Source: Oscillospiraceae bacterium (GTDB lineage: Bacteria > Bacillota > Clostridia > Oscillospirales > Acutalibacteraceae). Taken from it: a DNA stretch of 52,261 nucleotides. The notes under the pieces are model-generated. The model was given only the letters and a program-made list of their open reading frames with translations. It searched no databases and was not told the DNA's origin. Below, in pieces: positions 32,409 through 40,266 of the stretch. Location of the stretch: the NCBI GenBank assembly GCA_015065765.1, contig SVPP01000018.1, positions 1-52,261 on the forward strand, given 5' to 3'. Each line of letters begins with the position of its first letter. The first letter of the stretch is position 1. A program made the translations under genes and the position numbers.

Positions 32409-32427
32409 CGGAAGCTGGTGCTTTAAA

Positions 32428-33258
32428 ATGAAAATCGGCATAATCGGTCTGGGTCTTATCGGCGGTTCATTTGCAAGAGCCATAAAGGAAATGACTTCAC
32501 ATCAGGTTTACGCGTGTGAAATTTCCGAAGAAGTTCTTGAAGAGGCTGCAAAAGACGGTGCATACGACAAAGTGATGACAGATGAAAACATGAAAGAATG
32601 TGATTTGATTCTTCTGTCACTTTATCCCGAAAAGGCAGTAGATTTCATAGAAGAAAAGAAAGATAAAATCGGCAAAGGTGCAGTAGTTGTTGACTGTTGC
32701 GGTGTTAAAAGATATGTCTGTGACAGAATGAAAAAAATCGCAGAAGAGACTTCATTTGTCTTTGTAGGCGGTCATCCTATGGCAGGTACACAAAGCTGGG
32801 GTTATGCTTTTTCACGTTCAAGCATGTTCAAGGGTGCGTCAATGATTCTCACACCGGACGCTGACACACCTGAAAATATTATGGAAAGCCTTGAAGAATT
32901 TTTCCTTTCCGTTGGCTTCGGCACAGTGAAAATCACAACTGATGAAGAGCATGACAGAATTATCGCTTTCACATCGCAGCTTCCTCATGTTATTTCCAAC
33001 GCATATGTAAAAAGTCCTGAGGCGCATAAGCAGAGAGGTTTTTCTGCAGGCAGCTACAAGGATATGACGAGAATTTCAAAGCTCAATGCAAAAATGTGGT
33101 CTGAGCTTTTCCTCGAAAACGGAGATTTTCTGGCAGGAGAAATTGATATACTTATTGAAAACCTGAGAAAATACAGCGAAACAATCAAAGAAAAAGATAA
33201 AGAAAAACTTGTCGCTCTTCTTGAAGAGGGCGCAGAAAGCAAAAGGCAGGCGAAGTAA
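32428..33258 (+). CDS. tyrA: Prephenate dehydrogenase
   Basis: The 276-residue protein has the NAD-binding loop Gly-Leu-Gly-Leu-Ile-Gly-Gly-Ser (residues 7-14) and the 'GGHPMAGT' motif (114-121) of TyrA enzymes, with His in 'SQLPHVISNAY' further on. It oxidatively decarboxylates prephenate to 4-hydroxyphenylpyruvate, the Tyr branch. No ACT domain is present, so feedback inhibition may be weak and the attenuator may carry the control. It is the first structural gene after the attenuator, and aroB begins two bases after its stop. Confidence 0.92.
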   Translation: MKIGIIGLGLIGGSFARAIKEMTSHQVYACEISEEVLEEAAKDGAYDKVMTDENMKECDLILLSLYPEKAVDFIEEKKDKIGKGAVVVDCCGVKRYVCDRMKKIAEETSFVFVGGHPMAGTQSWGYAFSRSSMFKGASMILTPDADTPENIMESLEEFFLSVGFGTVKITTDEEHDRIIAFTSQLPHVISNAYVKSPEAHKQRGFSAGSYKDMTRISKLNAKMWSELFLENGDFLAGEIDILIENLRKYSETIKEKDKEKLVALLEEGAESKRQAK

Positions 33259-33260
33259 AG

Positions 33261-34310
33261 ATGAAAACCGTAAAAGTAAATGCATCAAAAAATTACGACG
33301 TAATAATCGGTGAGGGTGTGAGAGCCCTTTTGCCCGAAAAAATAAAAGAACTTTTTAAAAACGGGAAAGTCATGATTGTCACTGACAGCAAGGTGTCATC
33401 ACTTCATCTTGAAAAAATAAAGATGCTCCTTGATGAAAATAAAATTGAAAATGATGCTTTTGTTTTCCCTGAGGGAGAAAAATCAAAGTCTCCTGAAACT
33501 CTTTTTGAACTTCTCGAAAGTCTTGCTGAAAAACGCTTTACAAAAAGTGATGTTCTTTTAGCTCTGGGCGGAGGTGTTACGGGAGACCTGACAGGACTTG
33601 CTGCTGCTATGTTTCTCCGCGGTGTTCACATCATTCAGATGCCCACAACTCTTCTCTCAGCCGTTGATTCGTCCGTCGGCGGAAAAACTGCAGTCAATCT
33701 GAAAGCGGGAAAAAATCTTGCAGGAGTTTTCAATCAGCCTGAGCTTGTGCTGTGTGACACATCTCTTCTTGAAACTCTTGAAGATGATGTTTTCGCCGAC
33801 GGCATGGCTGAGGTTATCAAGTACGGAGTTCTTGCAGATAAAGAGCTTTTTGACAAAGTAAAGAGCGGTAACGTTAAAGAAAGCATTGAAGAAATCATCG
33901 CAAGATGCGTTGAAATCAAGCGTGACATCGTTGCGGAAGATGAATTTGACAAGGGCAAAAGACAGCTTCTCAATTTCGGTCACACTCTCGGTCATGCAAT
34001 TGAGGCTGAAAGCAATTTTGAAATTTCTCATGGTACTGCAGTTGCAATGGGAATGGTGCTGGCAGCAGAGATTTCCTATAAAAATAAATTGACAGAAATA
34101 AATCTCACTGAAGAAATTGAAGAGGCTTGTAGAAATAATTCGCTGAAAACTGCTTGTCCCTATGAGCTTGAAAAGCTTGCATCCTTTGCAGGCAGTGACA
34201 AGAAAATCAGCGGAAAAACTATTTCATTTATTGTCCCGGAAAAACTCGGTGAATGTGTGGGCGTGAAAATGGATCTTTCCGAATTTTCCCGTATGTTGGA
34301 GATGAATTAA
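33261..34310 (+). CDS. aroB: 3-dehydroquinate synthase
   Basis: The 349-residue protein carries the NAD-binding and active-site marks of AroB: 'PEGEKSKSPETLFELLESLA', 'LALGGGVTGDLTGLAAAMFLRGV', 'QMPTTLLSAVDSSVGGKTAVN', and zinc ligands in 'FGHTLGHAIEAE' and 'ISHGTAVAMGM'. It converts DAHP to 3-dehydroquinate, the second shikimate-pathway step. The enzyme for step one (DAHP synthase) is not in the operon. aroA starts one base after the stop. Confidence 0.95.
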   Translation: MKTVKVNASKNYDVIIGEGVRALLPEKIKELFKNGKVMIVTDSKVSSLHLEKIKMLLDENKIENDAFVFPEGEKSKSPETLFELLESLAEKRFTKSDVLLALGGGVTGDLTGLAAAMFLRGVHIIQMPTTLLSAVDSSVGGKTAVNLKAGKNLAGVFNQPELVLCDTSLLETLEDDVFADGMAEVIKYGVLADKELFDKVKSGNVKESIEEIIARCVEIKRDIVAEDEFDKGKRQLLNFGHTLGHAIEAESNFEISHGTAVAMGMVLAAEISYKNKLTEINLTEEIEEACRNNSLKTACPYELEKLASFAGSDKKISGKTISFIVPEKLGECVGVKMDLSEFSRMLEMN

Positions 34311-34311
34311 A

Positions 34312-35496
34312 ATGATTGTAGAAATAATGCCCCGTAAGCTCAAAGGGGAAATAAATGCAATTGCATCAAAGTCAGTTGCCCACAGAGCACTTATATGCGC
34401 TTCTCTTGCAACAGGTGAAAGCGAAATCAGTATCGGCACAACGTCCCTTGACATTGAGGCAACAAAGTCTGCTCTTCGCAGTATGGGTGCAGGGATTGAA
34501 GAGAATGAAAATGTCTGCAGAATCACACCTGTAAAGGATAACGGGGAAGCATTTGTTGATTGTAATGAAAGCGGGTCAACGCTCCGTTTTCTTGTGAGTG
34601 TGTGTGCATCTCTCGGCAAGAAAGCTACTTTCACAGGCAGAGGACGTCTTCCTGAAAGACCTATGAAAACTCTCACAGATGAACTGAAAAATCATGGTGT
34701 TACAGTGAATGAGGGCTTTCCTATTGAAATTGAAGGAAAACTGAAAAGGGGAGTTTACACTCTTGACGGCTCCGTTTCTTCTCAGTTTGTGACAGGACTT
34801 CTGATGGCTCTTCCTCAGGCAGGTGGCGGAGAAATTCACCTGACAGGCACTGTGCAGTCAAAGTCATATATTGACATCACACTTTCCGTTATGGAAAAGT
34901 TTGGTGTAAAGGTTGAAGAAAAAGGAAATACATATATCGTTCCCGACAAAAGATTTTCTCCTGCAAAGCTTACCGTAGAGGGTGACTGGTCAAATGCGGC
35001 TTTCTTCCTCTCAGCAGGAGTTAAAATGAATAACCTTGACATGAATTCAAAGCAGGGCGACAAAAAGGTTGCGGAAATCCTTGAAAGATTGGAAAATGAA
35101 AAAGGAAAAATCACAATCGATGTTTCCGACATTCCCGATTTAGTTCCCATTCTTGCAGTGAAAGCCTCTACTCGCAAAGACACAACGGAGTTTATAAACG
35201 CAGAAAGGCTTAAGATAAAGGAAAGCGACAGAATTCTGTCAACTGTTACAATGATAAACTCTCTCGGCGGTAAGGCCGAGGGCACAGATAATTCTATTAA
35301 AATTTACGGTGTGGGTGCATTCAAAGGCGGAAAGGTTTCGGCGTTCAATGACCACAGAATCGTAATGTCAGCGGCAATTGCTGCTGCATATTCAGAGGGG
35401 AATGTTATTATTGACGGTGCAGAGGCTGTCAACAAATCATATCCCCACTTCTTTGAAGATTATAAAAAGCTGGGAGGTATTCGCCGTGTCCTGTAA
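34312..35496 (+). CDS. aroA: 5-enolpyruvylshikimate-3-phosphate synthase
   Basis: The 394-residue protein has the EPSPS marks: 'SKSVAHRALICASLATGES' near the start, 'NESGSTLRFLVSV', 'GRGRLPERPMKTL', 'SSQFVTGLLMALPQ', 'GDWSNAAFFLSAG', and 'AFNDHRIVMSAAIAA' near the end. It transfers enolpyruvate from PEP to shikimate 3-phosphate. It is somewhat shorter than the E. coli enzyme, as in many clostridia. Its 3' end overlaps the aroC start by 11 bases, which implies coupled translation. Confidence 0.95.
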   Translation: MIVEIMPRKLKGEINAIASKSVAHRALICASLATGESEISIGTTSLDIEATKSALRSMGAGIEENENVCRITPVKDNGEAFVDCNESGSTLRFLVSVCASLGKKATFTGRGRLPERPMKTLTDELKNHGVTVNEGFPIEIEGKLKRGVYTLDGSVSSQFVTGLLMALPQAGGGEIHLTGTVQSKSYIDITLSVMEKFGVKVEEKGNTYIVPDKRFSPAKLTVEGDWSNAAFFLSAGVKMNNLDMNSKQGDKKVAEILERLENEKGKITIDVSDIPDLVPILAVKASTRKDTTEFINAERLKIKESDRILSTVTMINSLGGKAEGTDNSIKIYGVGAFKGGKVSAFNDHRIVMSAAIAAAYSEGNVIIDGAEAVNKSYPHFFEDYKKLGGIRRVL

Positions 35497-36547
35497 TTTC
35501 GGAGAAAAAATAAAAATCACAATTTTCGGTCAGTCACATTCTGATGCAATCGGTGTTGTTGTTGACGGACTTCCTGCAGGCAAAAAGCTTGACATGGATA
35601 AAATTTATGATTTCATGGCAAGAAGAGCACCGGGAAAAAATAAATTTTCCACTCAGAGAAAGGAAGCAGATTTGCCCGAAATTCTTTCAGGTGTTGTTGA
35701 CGGAACAACATGCGGTGCACCTCTTTGTGCAGTAATCAGAAACGGCGACACACGCTCAAAGGACTATGAAAATTTAAGAACAGTTCCGCGTCCTGCACAT
35801 GCTGATTTTACTGCGTTTTTCAAGCACAACGGCTTCAATGATGTTAGAGGCGGCGGAAATTTTTCAGGCAGAATGACAGCACCCCTTTGTTTTGCAGGTG
35901 CAGTGAGCATGCAGTTCCTCGAAGATAAGGGAATAAAAATCGGTGCACACATTGAAAAAATTGCAGGCGTTTCTGATAAAAAATACAACAGCGTGAATGT
36001 AGATTTTGCTGATACAGATAAAAAGGAATTCCCCGTTCTTGACGATGCTCAGGGCGAAAAAATGCGTGAGAAAATCGAGGAAGCGAGAAAAAATGCCGAT
36101 TCTGTAGGCGGAGTCATCGAATGTGCAATAACAGGACTTCCTGTAGGTCTTGGCGAGCCTATGTTTGACGGCATTGAAAATGTTATTAGCCATGCAGTGT
36201 TTGCAGTGCCTGCAGTTAAAGGCATTGAATTCGGAAGCGGTTTTGACGGAGCAGATCTCTATGGCTCTGAAAATAACGATTCATTTACAGTTTCTGACGG
36301 CACAATCGTAACTGAAACAAACAACCATGGCGGAATTTTAGGCGGTATTTCATCAGGAATGCCTGTTGTATTCCGCGTTGCAATGAAGCCCACTCCCTCA
36401 ATCGGACAGAGTCAGAAATCTGTAAACCTTCTGAAACGTGAGGAAGAAGAGCTGACAATCATCGGCAGACATGACCCTTGTGTTGTGCCGAGAGCCGTGC
36501 CTTGTATTGAGGCAGCGGCGGCAATCGCAATTATGAATTTAATCTGA
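35486..36547 (+). CDS. aroC: Chorismate synthase
   Basis: Start is GTG at 35486, eight bases after GGGAGG, inside the end of aroA; the longer frame is spurious. The 353-residue protein has 'FGQSHSDAIGVVVDGLPAG', 'TVPRPAHADFTAFFK' (the family usually has Arg-Pro-Gly-His-Ala-Asp), 'DVRGGGNFSGRMTA' and 'GGILGGISSGMPVVFRVAMK'. It needs reduced FMN and makes chorismate from EPSP. Ala replaces the usual Gly in the second motif. Confidence 0.95.
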   Translation: MSCNFGEKIKITIFGQSHSDAIGVVVDGLPAGKKLDMDKIYDFMARRAPGKNKFSTQRKEADLPEILSGVVDGTTCGAPLCAVIRNGDTRSKDYENLRTVPRPAHADFTAFFKHNGFNDVRGGGNFSGRMTAPLCFAGAVSMQFLEDKGIKIGAHIEKIAGVSDKKYNSVNVDFADTDKKEFPVLDDAQGEKMREKIEEARKNADSVGGVIECAITGLPVGLGEPMFDGIENVISHAVFAVPAVKGIEFGSGFDGADLYGSENNDSFTVSDGTIVTETNNHGGILGGISSGMPVVFRVAMKPTPSIGQSQKSVNLLKREEEELTIIGRHDPCVVPRAVPCIEAAAAIAIMNLI

Positions 36548-36557
36548 GGTGACAGAC

Positions 36558-37700
36558 GTGAACATAGAAGAACTTCGCAAAAATATAGACAGAATTGATT
36601 CCGAGCTGACAAAGCTTTTTCAGGAAAGAATGGAAACAGCGGCACGGATTGCAGATTACAAAACGGAAAACGGTCTTCCTGTTTTTGATGCTGAAAGAGA
36701 AAGAAAGGTTATAAATAAAGTCACATCAAATGTGTCAGAGGAATTTGTGCCTTACACAAAAACTCTCTATAACACAATGTTTGACCTGAGCCGTTCATAT
36801 CAGAGAAAGAGAATGAACGCAGATTCTCCCATAAAGAAGAAGATAAACGATATAATTTCAGCAACTCCTCTTCTTCGTCCCGACAGAGCAGTTGTGGCAT
36901 GTCAGGGTGTTGAGGGCGCATATTCTCAGCACGCATGTGACAAAATGTTCAAATATCCCGAGATTAAATATTATCCAAACTTTGATGATGTTTTCAAGGC
37001 TGTTGACAGGGGAGAGTGCCGTTATGGTGTCCTGCCTATTGAAAACAGTAATGCAGGCTCAGTTGACAGCGTTTATGACCTGATGGCAAAGTACAAATTC
37101 TACATTGTCCACAGCACAAAGCTTTTCATCGAGCACGCACTTCTTACAAACTCAGGTGTGGCACTTTCTGATATCAAGGAAATTTTCTCTCATGAGCAGG
37201 CGATAAACCAGTGCTCAAAGTTTATCGCCTCATTAGGTTCTGATGTGAAAGTCACAGTCTGCAAGAACACTGCAGAGGCTGCTAAAATCGTAGCAACAAG
37301 CGGAAGACTTGACGCTGCAGCGATCGGCTCAAAGGACTGTGCAGAGCTTTATTCTCTCAAAGCAATTGCATCAGGTGTTCAGAACAGCGGTAACAACTAC
37401 ACACGCTTTATCCTTATTTCAAAAAATCTTGAAATATATCCCGGTGCAAAGAAAACAAGTATGATGATGTCCGTTGCCCACAGACCGGGTTCACTTTACA
37501 ACATCATCGCACGTTTCACATCTCTCGGTCTTAACATGACAAAGCTTGAAAGCCGTCCCATACCGGGAAGCAACTTTGAGTTCATGTTCTATTTTGACAT
37601 TGACGAATTCATTTACAGCGAAGAGCTGAAGAGCCTTATTGCCGAGCTTGATAATGACAGCGAAATGTTCACATATCTCGGCAGCTACACGGAGGACTGA
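36558..37700 (+). CDS. pheA: Bifunctional chorismate mutase/prephenate dehydratase
   Basis: GTG at 36558 is six bases after GAGGTGA; GTG at 36549 overlaps that site. The 380-residue protein has an AroQ-type chorismate mutase domain (about 1-85, 'RIDSELTKLFQERMETAARI'), then prephenate dehydratase (about 105-280, with the Thr-Arg-Phe motif in 'NYTRFILIS'). A C-terminal ACT domain (about 290-365) has Gly-Ser-Leu-Tyr and Glu-Ser-Arg-Pro, the Phe-binding residues of feedback control. It makes phenylpyruvate, the Phe branch, and explains why the leader senses Phe. Confidence 0.95.
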   Translation: MNIEELRKNIDRIDSELTKLFQERMETAARIADYKTENGLPVFDAERERKVINKVTSNVSEEFVPYTKTLYNTMFDLSRSYQRKRMNADSPIKKKINDIISATPLLRPDRAVVACQGVEGAYSQHACDKMFKYPEIKYYPNFDDVFKAVDRGECRYGVLPIENSNAGSVDSVYDLMAKYKFYIVHSTKLFIEHALLTNSGVALSDIKEIFSHEQAINQCSKFIASLGSDVKVTVCKNTAEAAKIVATSGRLDAAAIGSKDCAELYSLKAIASGVQNSGNNYTRFILISKNLEIYPGAKKTSMMMSVAHRPGSLYNIIARFTSLGLNMTKLESRPIPGSNFEFMFYFDIDEFIYSEELKSLIAELDNDSEMFTYLGSYTED

Positions 37701-37702
37701 TT

Positions 37703-38923
37703 ATGTTCGGTTTACTTGGCAGAAAATTAGGTCACAGCCTGTCACCGCAGATTCACGAAAAGCTTGGTGACTATGAATATGACCTGTTTTGCAGGGAGCC
37801 TGAGGAGCTTGAAGAATTTTTCGCAGACAAAACTCTCAAAGGCTATAATGTAACAATTCCATATAAGGTAGATGCTTTCAGAGCCTGTAACGAGCTTTCT
37901 GAAAGAGCGAAAAAAATCGGCAGTGTGAACACCTGCATCAGAAGAGAAGACGGCACTCTTTACGGCGACAACACAGATTACTTCGGCTTTTCTTACATGG
38001 CGAAGAAAGCGGGAGCAGATTTTAAAAACAAAAAAGTGCTGATTCTCGGCAGCGGCGGTGCATCGCTTACAGTTCAGATTGTGGCAAAAGACGAGGGCGC
38101 AAGAGAAATTATTGTTGTTTCAAGAACGGGCGAAAACAACTATGAAAACATTTCACTTCATTCTGATGCAGATATAATCGTCAATACAACTCCTGTGGGA
38201 ATGTTCCCGAATAATGGCGAAAGACTTATAAATCTTGAAAGCTTTACATCATGCAGATGTGTCCTTGATTTGATTTACAATCCTCTTAAAACTCAGCTTC
38301 TTCTCGATGCGGAAAGGCTCGGGATCAACTACGCAAACGGACTTGTAATGCTCGTTGCACAAGCGGTGAAATCCGCAGAGCAGTTTATAGAAAAAGAAAT
38401 TCCCGAAGAAAAAATTGACGAAGTTTATGAGTCTCTTCTCAGTGAGAGAAAAAACATTGTCCTTGTGGGTATGCCGGGAAGCGGAAAATCAACTGTAGGC
38501 AGACTGCTCGCAGAAAGACTTCAGAGAGAGTTTGTGGACACGGACGAAATGATTGTAGAAAAGGAAAATAAAAAAATCCCCGAAATCTTCGCAGAACATG
38601 GCGAAAAATATTTCAGAGATGTTGAAACTCTTTGTGTCAGAGAAGCGGGCAAAAGAATGGGACTTGTAATTGCCACAGGTGGCGGTGCAATTCTCAGAGA
38701 AGAAAACAGAAACGCACTCAGAGAAAATTCAGTTGTAGTTTTCCTTGAAAGAGACGTGTCATCTCTTGCAACTGACGGCAGACCTCTTTCATCAAGTGAA
38801 GAGAAACTGAAAAAAATGCAGGAAATCAGATACCCCATTTATAAAGCGGTGTCAGATTTTACTGTGGAAACAAACCCGCAAGCAGAAATTACAACAGACG
38901 AGGTGGAAAAATGCGTATTTTAG
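37703..38923 (+). CDS. aroEK: Shikimate dehydrogenase-shikimate kinase fusion
   Basis: Residues 1-240 are shikimate dehydrogenase: Gly-His-Ser-Leu-Ser-Pro (10-15), 'YNVTIPYK' with the catalytic Lys, Gly-Asp-Asn-Thr-Asp (88-92), and the NADP loop Gly-Ser-Gly-Gly-Ala. Residues 250-406 are shikimate kinase: P-loop Gly-Met-Pro-Gly-Ser-Gly-Lys-Ser-Thr (256-264), 'VDTDEMIVEK', 'YFRDVE', Ala-Thr-Gly-Gly-Gly-Ala and 'GRPLSS'. No stop separates the two. The fusion carries out two consecutive steps (dehydroshikimate to shikimate to shikimate 3-phosphate). It overlaps aroQ by 13 bases. Confidence 0.94.
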   Translation: MFGLLGRKLGHSLSPQIHEKLGDYEYDLFCREPEELEEFFADKTLKGYNVTIPYKVDAFRACNELSERAKKIGSVNTCIRREDGTLYGDNTDYFGFSYMAKKAGADFKNKKVLILGSGGASLTVQIVAKDEGAREIIVVSRTGENNYENISLHSDADIIVNTTPVGMFPNNGERLINLESFTSCRCVLDLIYNPLKTQLLLDAERLGINYANGLVMLVAQAVKSAEQFIEKEIPEEKIDEVYESLLSERKNIVLVGMPGSGKSTVGRLLAERLQREFVDTDEMIVEKENKKIPEIFAEHGEKYFRDVETLCVREAGKRMGLVIATGGGAILREENRNALRENSVVVFLERDVSSLATDGRPLSSSEEKLKKMQEIRYPIYKAVSDFTVETNPQAEITTDEVEKCVF

Positions 38924-39333
38924 TAATCAACGGCCCCAATCTCAATATGCTGGGCATACGTGAGCCTGATATCTACGGCAAAAAAACTTATAAAGATTTG
39001 TGTGATATGATTGAAAGCTTTGCAAAAGAAAATGATGTTGAAGTGGAGCTTTATCAGTCAAATTATGAGGGTGACATCGTCACAAAAATTCAGGAAGCCT
39101 ATAGGAATTTTGACGGCATTGTTATCAATCCCGCCGCATATACCCACACATCAGTTGCAATTTTAGATGCGCTGAAAGCAGTAGGCATCAGAACATGCGA
39201 GGTGCATATTTCAGATGTCAATGAGCGTGAAATGTTCAGACATCTTTCGTATGTTTCATATTATGCGGAAAAATCCTTCATAGGTCTCGGCTTTGACGGC
39301 TACATAGAAGCAATAAAATATCTTGCAAAATAA
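38911..39333 (+). CDS. aroQ: Type II 3-dehydroquinate dehydratase
   Basis: The 140-residue protein has the type II signature 'LVINGPNLNMLGIREPDIYG' with the catalytic Tyr, 'YQSNYEGDIVTKIQEA', 'GIVINPAAYTHTSVAILDAL' and 'EVHISDVNEREMFR'. It removes water from 3-dehydroquinate to give 3-dehydroshikimate and forms a dodecamer in known members. It closes the operon: with aroB, aroEK, aroA and aroC every shikimate step except DAHP synthase is covered. Confidence 0.96.
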   Translation: MRILVINGPNLNMLGIREPDIYGKKTYKDLCDMIESFAKENDVEVELYQSNYEGDIVTKIQEAYRNFDGIVINPAAYTHTSVAILDALKAVGIRTCEVHISDVNEREMFRHLSYVSYYAEKSFIGLGFDGYIEAIKYLAK

Positions 39334-39340
39334 ACAAAAA

Positions 39341-39390
39341 CACACCGCAATTCTTGCATGTTTGTAAAGAATTTCGGTGTGCATTTTTTT
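39341..39390 (+). terminator. Terminator of the aromatic operon
   Basis: Fifteen-base arms (39341-39355 and about 39366-39380, one mismatch) beginning CACACCG and ending CGGTGTG are followed by CATTTTTTTG. Confidence 0.8.
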
Positions 39391-39565
39391 GTAGGGTTCG
39401 GCGTCCTCGACGAACCGTTAAATTAAGCGTGAATTTGCGGACTTGACAGGATGCCCGTCCCTACGATAAATCATTACAATATGAATTGCACCTTGTGGTG
39501 CATGAATCGTTTCCTTTGGAAACATTTTATTTGCGTCGCAGACCCGACATTCTGCATTCTGCATT
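39391..39565 (+). repeat. Dispersed intergenic repeat, full copy A
   Basis: About 175 bases nearly identical in layout to the copy at 44194. It has a GTAGGG...CCCTAC outer pairing, a GGTTCG/CGAACC hairpin, a TGCACC/GGTGCA hairpin, a GTTTCC/GGAAAC hairpin, and a terminal GCGTCGCAGACCCGACATTCTGC block. No open frame of note. It occupies the gap between the aroQ and ktr terminators. Confidence 0.85.
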
Positions 39566-39567
39566 AA

Positions 39568-39602
39568 AAAGCCTGTCTTACCGTACAAGCAAGACAGGCT
39601 TT
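39568..39602 (-). terminator. Terminator of the ktr genes
   Basis: AAAGCCTGTCTT (39568-39579) pairs with AAGACAGGCTTT (39591-39602); on the minus strand a run of T follows, just past the KtrA-like stop. Confidence 0.8.
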
Positions 39603-39606
39603 ATTT

Positions 39607-40257
39607 TTATTTCAACTTTTTAAGCTTTTCTCCGTTTGCAACCACAATCAGCTTCATATCTTTTTCAAGAGGCTTTGTGGGATTTATCTCTGTTGTCACT
39701 TCGTCACCTTCGCACAGTGCAACAACGTTTATTCCGTATTTTTTTCTCAGGTCAAGGTCAACAAGATTTTTACCTGCCCACTCGTCTCTCACTTTCGTTT
39801 CAAACATTGAAACGTCTTTTGAAAGCTCTACGATATCAATGAATCCTGAGCTGAGAAGATTTTTTGCAAGGCGAGTACCCGAATCCTTTTCGGGGAAAAC
39901 AACCTTGTCTGCACCGACTTTTTCAAGGATTTTTTTGTGCATTTCGTTTGCACATTTTACAATAACATTGGGCACATTCGCATCCTTGCAGAGCATTGTA
40001 GCCATAACGCTTTCTTCAAGTTTGCCTGCCATGGCGATGATTACCGTGTCAACGTTTGAAATGCCGAGCTGTCTTATAACATCGGCATCAGTAACGTCGG
40101 CACATTTGCAGTAGGGGATGAACTCAACAGCATCATTTACCACATTTTCATCAATATCTACCGCCAGCACTTCAGCTCCTGAAGATGCAAGCTCCTTTGC
40201 AACTGAAAGTCCGTATCTGCCAAGACCGAACACCGCATAAGTCAAATTAATACTCAT
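39607..40257 (-). CDS. KtrA/TrkA-like potassium uptake regulatory subunit
   Basis: Start ATG (complement of 40255-40257) follows GGATAGG by eight bases; a GTG nine bases earlier is less likely. The 216-residue protein has an N-terminal RCK domain with the NAD/ATP-binding 'VFGLGRYGLSVAKELASSG' and acidic 'VDID' end of strand two. A C-terminal TrkA_C domain (about 135-215) completes it. As a cytoplasmic ring it gates the membrane subunit encoded just upstream. The ribosome site overlaps the stop codon of that gene, so the two are translationally linked. Confidence 0.9.
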   Translation of the reverse strand: MSINLTYAVFGLGRYGLSVAKELASSGAEVLAVDIDENVVNDAVEFIPYCKCADVTDADVIRQLGISNVDTVIIAMAGKLEESVMATMLCKDANVPNVIVKCANEMHKKILEKVGADKVVFPEKDSGTRLAKNLLSSGFIDIVELSKDVSMFETKVRDEWAGKNLVDLDLRKKYGINVVALCEGDEVTTEINPTKPLEKDMKLIVVANGEKLKKLK

Positions 40258-40266
40258 ATTTTTCAC

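Noticed and set aside
32200..32427. T-box or TRAP-type leader before tyrA
   Set aside because: No T-box sequence (AGGGTGG-like) or stem I layout, and no GAG/UAG triplet series, is visible. The leader peptide model accounts for all the paired regions.
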